Below, one piece after another: positions 58,437 through 64,000 of a DNA stretch of 64,000 nucleotides. Positions within the stretch are counted from its first letter, which is position 1, and every line of letters starts with the position of its first letter. Under the pieces are notes generated by a model. The model ran no database searches. It was given only the letters and a program-made list of their open reading frames with translations, and had not been told where the DNA came from. Source of the stretch: UBA5972 sp964567685. GTDB lineage: Bacteria > Pseudomonadota > Alphaproteobacteria > Rhodobacterales > Rhodobacteraceae. The DNA is taken from NCBI GenBank assembly GCA_964567685.1, contig CAZMNO010000008.1, positions 1 to 64,000 of the forward strand, given 5' to 3'. The position numbers and the translations under genes were made by a program.

Positions 58437-59732
58437 ATGCTGAAAGATCAGGATCGGATCTTTACCAACCTTTACGGGATGCACGCCCGCACGCTGGCAG
58501 GTGCCCGCGCGCGCGGCCATTGGGACGGAACCGACAAGCTCATCAAGAACGGGCGCGACTGGATTGTCGAACAGGTCAAGGCATCCGGCCTGCGCGGCCG
58601 CGGTGGCGCGGGCTTCCCAACCGGCCTCAAATGGTCGTTCATGCCCAAGGAAAGCGATGGCCGCCCCAGCTATCTGGTGATCAACGCTGACGAATCCGAA
58701 CCGGCGACCTGCAAGGACCGCGAGATCATGCGCCATGATCCGCACACCCTGATCGAAGGCGCGCTGATTGCCGGTGCGGGCATGGGGGCCAATACCGGTT
58801 ATATCTATATTCGCGGCGAGTTCATCCGCGAGCGCGAGGCGCTGCAGGCGGCCATTGACGAATGCTATGACGCTGGTCTTCTGGGCAGGAACGCCGCCAA
58901 ATCCGGCTGGGATTTCGACCTTTACCTGCATCACGGGGCAGGGGCCTATATCTGCGGCGAGGAAACCGCCCTTCTGGAAAGCCTTGAAGGCAAGAAAGGC
59001 ATGCCGCGCATGAAGCCGCCATTTCCGGCAGGGGCGGGGCTTTATGGCTGCCCGACAACGGTCAACAATGTTGAATCCATCGCCGTGGTGCCGACCATCC
59101 TCAGGCGCGGGCCCGACTGGTTTGCCTCCTTCGGGCGCCCGAACAATGTCGGCACCAAGCTTTTTGCCCTGACGGGCCACGTGAACAATCCTTGCGTGTT
59201 TGAAGAATCCATGTCGATGAACGTGCGCGAGATCATCGAAACTCATGGCGGCGGCGTGCGCGGTGGCTGGGAAAACCTGAAAGCGGTCATTCCCGGTGGT
59301 GCCTCCTGCCCGGTATTGCCGCGCGATGCGCTTGATGACGCGATCATGGATTTTGACGGGATGCGCGAAAAGCAATCCTCGATGGGTACGGGTTGCATGA
59401 TCGTCATGGATCAGAACACCGATGTGATCAAAGCGATCTGGCGGCTGACCAAGTTTTTCAAGCATGAAAGCTGCGGGCAATGCACGCCCTGCCGTGAAGG
59501 CACCGGCTGGATGATGCGGGCGATGGACCGGCTTGTGACCGGAGATGCGGAGATCGAGGAAATCGATATGCTGCTTGATGTCACCAAACAAGTCGAAGGC
59601 CACACGATATGTGCGCTGGGTGACGCGGCGGCGTGGCCCATACAGGGGCTGGTGCGGCATTTCCGGGATGAGATCGAGGACAGGATCAGAGCGCAGAAAA
59701 GCGGCCGTGTGAGTGCGGTGGCGGCGGAGTGA
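58437..59732 (+). CDS. nuoF: NADH-quinone oxidoreductase subunit F
   Basis: A 431-residue flavoprotein that oxidises NADH. LRGRGGAGFPTGLKW forms the NADH/FMN site, GAGAYICGEETALLESLEG the flavin fold, and ESCGQCTPCREGTGW with the later Cys in TICALGDAAAWPIQG binds the N3 [4Fe-4S] cluster. All ligands are intact. It starts 3 nt after the preceding small gene. Confidence 0.97.
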   Translation: MLKDQDRIFTNLYGMHARTLAGARARGHWDGTDKLIKNGRDWIVEQVKASGLRGRGGAGFPTGLKWSFMPKESDGRPSYLVINADESEPATCKDREIMRHDPHTLIEGALIAGAGMGANTGYIYIRGEFIREREALQAAIDECYDAGLLGRNAAKSGWDFDLYLHHGAGAYICGEETALLESLEGKKGMPRMKPPFPAGAGLYGCPTTVNNVESIAVVPTILRRGPDWFASFGRPNNVGTKLFALTGHVNNPCVFEESMSMNVREIIETHGGGVRGGWENLKAVIPGGASCPVLPRDALDDAIMDFDGMREKQSSMGTGCMIVMDQNTDVIKAIWRLTKFFKHESCGQCTPCREGTGWMMRAMDRLVTGDAEIEEIDMLLDVTKQVEGHTICALGDAAAWPIQGLVRHFRDEIEDRIRAQKSGRVSAVAAE

Positions 59733-59739
59733 GAGGAGA

Positions 59740-59966
59740 ATGTGTGTAGGTATTGATCCAACCCTAAATGGGGGAAGTGCCCCTATTGCGGTAAAGATCA
59801 CACCCTAAAGGGCGGGAATATCAATTGCCGGGAATGCGGTCGAAAGTTTTCGGGCGGAGAGCCGTTTGAAATACCAAGCCGAACCTGGGTGGTGAAAACC
59901 GTGTTGGGCGGCCTTGCGCTTGGGTTGATGGTCGTACTTTTTGGTTTAGCGATCGGGGGCTCATAA
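59740..59966 (+). pseudogene. zinc-ribbon membrane protein gene with an apparent frameshift
   Basis: From 59757 to 59966 the reading frame encodes a zinc ribbon (CPYCG, then CRECG) followed by one membrane span and a short tail ending GGS. No start codon exists in that frame before the first Cys. An ATG at 59740 with a GAGAGGAGA ribosome binding site runs in another frame that would join the ribbon frame if one base were added near 59766-59768 (an AAA run). So the gene is either frameshifted by a one-base deletion, a sequence error, or uses an unusual start. The neighbouring gene also encodes a zinc ribbon plus membrane span. Confidence 0.5.
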
Positions 59967-59969
59967 AAA

Positions 59970-60206
59970 ATGAATGACCTGCTCGACATGAAAGAGCATA
60001 TGTCGAAATGGTGCCCGGGATGTCAGAGAATAATAGGTGATTACGAAACACATGATGAAGGATGCAGTGTTGAAATTGAAAGCGCCGCACAGCAGGCACA
60101 AAAACGCAGAAAAGGCGCAATCCCTTTTCAAGTGCTTTTGCTGCTCTACGGTATCTTCCTTTGCATCTTCGTCGGTGGCTTCATTTTCTGGAGGTACTTC
60201 CACTGA
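59970..60206 (+). CDS. small zinc-ribbon membrane protein
   Basis: A 78-residue protein with a CPGC motif and a nearby Cys (DEGC) that may complete a metal site, a short coiled region (about 35-48), and a C-terminal membrane span (about 50-73, with FQVLLLLYGIFLCIFVGGFIFW). It begins 3 nt after the preceding frame's stop. Met7 and Met11 are alternative starts. With its frameshifted neighbour it looks like a pair of cytosolic-ribbon membrane proteins. The family is not recognised. Confidence 0.6.
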   Translation: MNDLLDMKEHMSKWCPGCQRIIGDYETHDEGCSVEIESAAQQAQKRRKGAIPFQVLLLLYGIFLCIFVGGFIFWRYFH

Positions 60207-60273
60207 TGGCTGATTTCCGCAGATATTCAAGGTCTGACAGAGGGCGTTATTGCATAACAGGCGCATCAGCCTA

Positions 60274-60292
60274 TTCCATTCATCGAATGGAA
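60274..60292 (+). promoter_or_regulatory. hairpin directly before a ribosome binding site
   Basis: TTCCATTC-ATC-GAATGGAA is a perfect 8-bp stem with a 3-nt loop. It ends at the AAGGAG ribosome binding site of the next gene (ATG at 60307). It could modulate its translation or mark an RNA-processing site inside the operon. There is no T-run, so it is not a terminator. Confidence 0.45.
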
Positions 60293-60306
60293 AAGGAGAC
60301 TTCTTA

Positions 60307-60738
60307 ATGAGTAACACTAAATATGCCCGCCGCTTCGCCGCTGTTCTGGCAACCGCTCTGACGGCATCCAGCGCTCTGGCCAGTGCTGAAGATTCTCGCG
60401 TACCGCTGGCCGAAGACCCCGAGCTTTTTCACCGCATGACCATCACTGCCGTTGCCAACGAGATCCGCGAGCGCTGTGACACGATCAAGGCGCGCAAGGT
60501 TGCCGCGACAGTCTATGTGTTGGGCGTGCTCAAATACGCCAAATCCAAAGGTTTCAGCAGTGATGAAATCGACGAATTCCGCGCCAACAAGGACAATCAG
60601 GAAAAGTTGCGGCAGATGGCCTATGCCTATCTTGATGAAAACGGTATCGATCGCGAGGCCGGAACCGGATATTGCGCCCTTGGTGTGGCGGAGATCAAAA
60701 AGAAAAGCCAGATCGGCAAACTCTTGAAAAGCAAGTAG
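60307..60738 (+). CDS. small secreted protein of the nuo operon (DUF5333-like)
   Basis: A 143-residue protein with a signal peptide ending SSALASA. The mature part is helical and contains RMTITAVANEIRERCDTIKARK and a late Cys (GTGYCALGVAE), which could form a disulfide with the first. The ATG at 60307 has AAGGAG before it. I recall a Pfam family DUF5333 for this nuoF/nuoG-gap protein in Rhodobacterales but have not verified it. Periplasmic location next to a cytoplasmic-arm operon is notable. Confidence 0.72.
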   Translation: MSNTKYARRFAAVLATALTASSALASAEDSRVPLAEDPELFHRMTITAVANEIRERCDTIKARKVAATVYVLGVLKYAKSKGFSSDEIDEFRANKDNQEKLRQMAYAYLDENGIDREAGTGYCALGVAEIKKKSQIGKLLKSK

Positions 60739-60741
60739 AAA

Positions 60742-62760
60742 ATGACAGACCTGAAACAAATCAACATTGATGGCACTGTAATTGAAGTCGACCCGGCAAT
60801 GACCTTGCTGCAGGCCTGCGAATTGGCGGGGGTCGAAGTGCCGCGGTTCTGCTATCACGAACGCCTGACCATTGCAGGAAATTGCCGCATGTGCCTGGTC
60901 GAGGTTGTCGGTGGGCCGCCAAAACCGGCGGCCAGTTGCGCGATGCAGGTGCGCGATTTGCGGCCGGGGCCAGAAGGCCAGCCGCCGGAGGTCAAAACCA
61001 AATCGCCCATGGTCAAGAAGGCCCGCGAGGGGGTGATGGAGTTCATGCTGATCAACCATCCGCTTGATTGCCCGATCTGTGATCAGGGCGGTGAGTGTGA
61101 TTTGCAGGATCAGGCCATGGCCTATGGGCGCGATGTGTCGCGCCATACCGAGGCCAAACGCACGGTTGATGATCTCAATCTGGGTCCGCTTGTTTCGACC
61201 ACCATGACCCGCTGCATCTCCTGCACAAGATGCGTGCGCTTCACCTCGGAAGTTGCCGGGATCAACCAGATGGGTCAGACCGGGCGCGGGGAAGATGCGG
61301 AAATTACATCGTATTTGAATCAAACCCTTAACAGTAACATGCAGGGCAATATCATCGATCTCTGCCCGGTCGGCGCGCTGACGAGCAAACCTTATGCATT
61401 TACTGCCCGCCCGTGGGAGCTGAAAAAGACCGAAACCATCGATGTGATGGACGCGCTTGGGTCCAACATTCGCGTCGATACCAAGGGACGTGAAGTCAAA
61501 CGGATCGTGCCGCGCAACCATGATGGCGTGAACGAGGAATGGATTTCCGACAAATCCCGGTTCATCTGGGACGGTCTGCGCCGCCAACGGCTCGATCAGC
61601 CCTATATCCGCGTTGACGGCAAGCTGAAGTCGGCGAGCTGGAATGTGGCGCTCTCGGCGGCGGCAGCTGCGATGAAAGGCAAGAAAGTTGCCGCATTGGC
61701 GGGCGATCTGGCCCCTGTTGAGGCAATGTTTGCGTTGAAAGAGCTTGTTGACGGGCTGGGTGGCAGCACTGAATGCCGGGTCGACAATGCCAACCTACCG
61801 ATTGGAAACCGGTCAGCCTATGTCGGCACCGCTTCTGTCGAAGATATTGATACGGCTGAAAGAATTCTGCTGATCGGCACCAATCCGCGCGATGAGGCGC
61901 CGGTTCTGAATGCCCGTATCCGCAAAGCCTGGATGGCCGGGGCCGATGTTGCACTGGTCGGCGAAGCCGCTGATCTGACCTATGATTACACCCATATGGG
62001 CGATGACACGAAAGCACTGCAAACGGTTGTCGACATAGGCGGCTCCGGTGAGATCAAGGACAAGAATTCGCTGGTCATCGTCGGGCAGGGTGCTCTTATC
62101 GGGGTGCATGGCACTGCGGTTCTGGCTGCGGCCATGCAGATCGCGGAAAATACCGGCAGTGGATTGCTGGTGCTGCATACTGCGGCTTCGCGGGTTGGCG
62201 CGCTTGATATCGGCTTTGCCACCGAGGGTGGCACGGCCAAGGCGACGGAACACGCGGACGTGATCTACAATCTGGGTGCCGATGAGATCGACCTCGCCGA
62301 AGGCCCGGTGGTGATTTATCAGGGCAGCCATGGTGATCGGGGTGCGCATCGCGCCGACATCATCCTGCCGGGCGCTGCCTATACCGAGGAAAACGGCCTT
62401 TTCGTCAACACCGAAGGGCGTCCACAGCTGGCCATGCGCGCAGGTTTTGCCCCAGGCGAAGCCAAGGAAAACTGGGCAATCATTCGCGCGCTTTCGGCTG
62501 AGCTTGATGCCACGCTGCCATATGACTCATTGGCGGCTCTGCGCAGCGCGATCGTTGCGGCCTATCCGCATCTTGGGGCGATTGACCAGGTGCCTGAAAA
62601 CGAATGGCAGGCAGAGAAACCCCTGAAGCTTGCAGCTGGCAAGATAACCAACGCGATTTCGGATTTCTACCTGACCAACCCGATTGCCCGTGCGTCTGAG
62701 GTGATGGCCGATCTTTCTGCCCGCGCAGCCGCGCGCGGTCAGGCGATGGCGGCGGAGTAA
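60742..62760 (+). CDS. nuoG: NADH-quinone oxidoreductase subunit G
   Basis: A 672-residue iron-sulfur subunit (75-kDa type). The N-terminal [2Fe-2S] ligands are in CYHERLTIAGNCRMCLVEV. HPLDCPICDQGGECDLQDQ binds the His-ligated [4Fe-4S] cluster, and TRCISCTRCVRF with LCPVGALTSKP the next cluster. The rest is the molybdopterin-oxidoreductase-like domain without cofactor ligands. The length fits the mitochondrial type and is shorter than E. coli NuoG. Confidence 0.97.
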   Translation: MTDLKQINIDGTVIEVDPAMTLLQACELAGVEVPRFCYHERLTIAGNCRMCLVEVVGGPPKPAASCAMQVRDLRPGPEGQPPEVKTKSPMVKKAREGVMEFMLINHPLDCPICDQGGECDLQDQAMAYGRDVSRHTEAKRTVDDLNLGPLVSTTMTRCISCTRCVRFTSEVAGINQMGQTGRGEDAEITSYLNQTLNSNMQGNIIDLCPVGALTSKPYAFTARPWELKKTETIDVMDALGSNIRVDTKGREVKRIVPRNHDGVNEEWISDKSRFIWDGLRRQRLDQPYIRVDGKLKSASWNVALSAAAAAMKGKKVAALAGDLAPVEAMFALKELVDGLGGSTECRVDNANLPIGNRSAYVGTASVEDIDTAERILLIGTNPRDEAPVLNARIRKAWMAGADVALVGEAADLTYDYTHMGDDTKALQTVVDIGGSGEIKDKNSLVIVGQGALIGVHGTAVLAAAMQIAENTGSGLLVLHTAASRVGALDIGFATEGGTAKATEHADVIYNLGADEIDLAEGPVVIYQGSHGDRGAHRADIILPGAAYTEENGLFVNTEGRPQLAMRAGFAPGEAKENWAIIRALSAELDATLPYDSLAALRSAIVAAYPHLGAIDQVPENEWQAEKPLKLAAGKITNAISDFYLTNPIARASEVMADLSARAAARGQAMAAE

Positions 62761-62767
62761 CCCGCGC

Positions 62768-63184
62768 ATGATCCGGACCCTCGCAATCAACACAGGCTTG
62801 TCGCTTGCCCTTCTGGGCGGGCTGTCGGGATGTGAACTGACACTTGGGCAGGGTCCGGAAGTCGCCGGGAATTTCGAGCCGGTTTACCTCAGCATCGAAA
62901 CCCGGCTTCTGGAAGACGATCTCGTCAGTTTCCAGGTTGAAATGCGCGGTGCACGCACCAAGGCGGACGTTGCTGATTATGCGAAATGTGCGGCTGCACA
63001 ATATGCGCTGATTCGCGGTTATGGTTTTGCGCGGCATGTGCGCACACAGGTGGAAGAAAGCGATGGTATCTGGCGCGGAGATGCGGTTTATACCATCTCA
63101 GCCACGCTGCCGCAGGGGTTGATGACGCTTGATGCCGAAGTGGTTGTCGACAACTGCAAAGACGACGGAATACCCACGGTCTGA
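62768..63184 (+). CDS. lipoprotein of the nuo operon (nuoG/nuoH gap)
   Basis: A 138-residue protein whose signal peptide ends in the lipobox GLSGC (Cys22). The mature part has a beta-rich pattern (LVSFQVEMRGARTK, YTISATLPQG) and two further cysteines. It lies 7 nt after nuoG and 25 nt before nuoH, so it is co-transcribed with them. Known Rhodobacter nuo operons also have an unidentified gene at this site. A role in complex I is inferred from position only. Confidence 0.7.
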   Translation: MIRTLAINTGLSLALLGGLSGCELTLGQGPEVAGNFEPVYLSIETRLLEDDLVSFQVEMRGARTKADVADYAKCAAAQYALIRGYGFARHVRTQVEESDGIWRGDAVYTISATLPQGLMTLDAEVVVDNCKDDGIPTV

Positions 63185-63209
63185 GGGCCGGTTTGAGGAT
63201 GAAAATGAG

Positions 63210-64000
63210 ATGATAGAATTCTTCTATGAAAACAATTTCGGGATATTCCTGTTTATCCTCGGGCAATGCCTGTTGGTGACAGTGCTGCTTTTGGTCAGCC
63301 TCGCCTTTCTGATGTATGCCGACCGCAAGATCTGGGCAGCCGTGCAGATGCGCAAAGGGCCAAACGTGGTCGGTGTCTTTGGTCTTTTGCAGAGCTTTGC
63401 CGATTTTATCAAATATATCGTTAAAGAGGTGGTGGTGCCTGCCGGGGCTGACAAGGTGGTCTATTTCCTTGCCCCGATGATTGCATTCGTTTTGGCGGTG
63501 ATCAGCTGGGCGGTCATTCCCTGGGCCGATGGCTGGGTGATTGCCAACCTCAATGTCGGCATTCTTTATATTTTCGCCATTTCCTCGCTTGAGGTTTATG
63601 GCGTTATCATGGGTGGCTGGGCGTCGAACTCGAAATACCCGTTCCTTGGTTCCCTGCGTTCAGCGGCACAGATGATATCCTATGAAGTGTCCATCGGGTT
63701 CATTATCATCGGCGTGCTGATTTCGACCGGCTCGCTCAACCTGACTGACATCGTGCGTGCACAGGATGGAGATTACGGACTTCTCAACTGGTACTGGCTG
63801 CCGCATTTCCCGATGGTGTTCCTGTTCCTGATCTCAGCCCTGGCTGAAACCAATCGCCCGCCTTTCGATCTGCCGGAAGCGGAAAGCGAATTGGTCGCCG
63901 GCTATCAGGTCGAATACAGCTCAACGCCTTTCCTTTTGTATATGATCGGCGAGTTGATGGCGGTTGTGCTGATGTGCGCGCTGATCACGCTGTTGTTCTT
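63210..64000 (+). CDS. nuoH: NADH-quinone oxidoreductase subunit H, 3' end outside the window
   Basis: The first 263 codons are in view. The membrane subunit starts IEFFYENNFG; MYADRKIWAAVQMRKGPNVVG and LPEAESELVAGY contain the charged loop and the Glu-rich loop of the quinone-binding site. Several membrane spans are visible. The frame is open to the window edge at 64000, so the gene is cut, not broken. The ATG at 63210 follows GAGGATGAAAATGAG. Confidence 0.95.
   Translation, partial: MIEFFYENNFGIFLFILGQCLLVTVLLLVSLAFLMYADRKIWAAVQMRKGPNVVGVFGLLQSFADFIKYIVKEVVVPAGADKVVYFLAPMIAFVLAVISWAVIPWADGWVIANLNVGILYIFAISSLEVYGVIMGGWASNSKYPFLGSLRSAAQMISYEVSIGFIIIGVLISTGSLNLTDIVRAQDGDYGLLNWYWLPHFPMVFLFLISALAETNRPPFDLPEAESELVAGYQVEYSSTPFLLYMIGELMAVVLMCALITLLF

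Noticed and set aside
58185..59801. A 538-codon antisense open frame across nuoF
   Set aside because: Same reason: shadow of a certain gene, low-complexity His/Arg-rich translation typical of such mirrors.
60304..61587. Long antisense open frame opposite the nuoG start
   Set aside because: It is a mirror of high-GC codon structure on the opposite strand. It has no ribosome binding site and no recognisable domain, and nuoG is certain.

Overview
The window looks like a chromosomal segment of an alphaproteobacterium of the order Rhodobacterales (Roseobacter/Rhodobacter group). The evidence is gene order: rpmF-plsX-fabH-ihfA-merR-tRNA-Pro, argS-SPOR-nagZ-scpA-scpB, the glmS/glmU/gph group, and a nuo (complex I) operon interrupted by small accessory genes in the way described for Rhodobacter capsulatus. 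The DNA is moderately GC-rich by eye (not computed). I see no prophage, insertion sequence or CRISPR array.

Layout. 1-443: a tandem-repeat hairpin and a promoter for a DksA/TraR-like gene. 997-12401: an acyl-CoA degradation module in two divergent transcripts around a TetR regulator. Leftward are TetR, an ACAD11-like acyl-CoA dehydrogenase and an MDR reductase. Rightward are SDR, MaoC hydratase, APH-type kinase, SDR, FadJ-like enzyme, two acyl-CoA dehydrogenases and an enoyl-CoA hydratase. The kinase plus ACAD11-like pair suggests 4-hydroxyacyl-CoA breakdown. No thiolase or acyl-CoA ligase is present. 12572-22413: housekeeping and repair genes (PHP hydrolase, xthA with a probable LexA box, cytochrome c, erpA-like, dgt, ion channel, argS, SPOR protein, nagZ, scpAB). 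22459-31943: dcd, tRNA-Pro, merR, ihfA, fabH, plsX, rpmF, yceD, bamE, msrB, olsB, moaA and a lipoprotein. 32042-39712: a second copy of the hairpin repeat, an AlkD-like protein, glmS, glmU, gph, a PrpD-family protein and a DegT aminotransferase.

40094-48818 is a leucine/isovalerate catabolic cluster: isovaleryl-CoA dehydrogenase, both methylcrotonyl-CoA carboxylase subunits, GST, HMG-CoA lyase and methylglutaconyl-CoA hydratase. A toxin-antitoxin-like AbrB/PIN pair with its own promoter and an LprI-type protein lie between the first two steps. A promoter with an overlapping palindrome precedes the dehydrogenase.

49042-64000 (end of window) is the nuo operon, nuoA to a truncated nuoH. Between the core subunits sit two tandem sulfotransferases (nuoC/nuoD), a membrane protein, a secreted protein and a four-repeat cysteine protein (nuoD/nuoE), two membrane-anchored helix-hairpin-helix proteins sharing a domain with the NuoE C-terminus plus a small membrane protein (nuoE/nuoF), two zinc-ribbon membrane proteins, one apparently frameshifted, and a secreted small protein (nuoF/nuoG), and a lipoprotein (nuoG/nuoH). 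This accessory set is the least explained part of the window. The sulfotransferase pair, the four-repeat protein and the shared C-terminal domain are the observations I would follow first.
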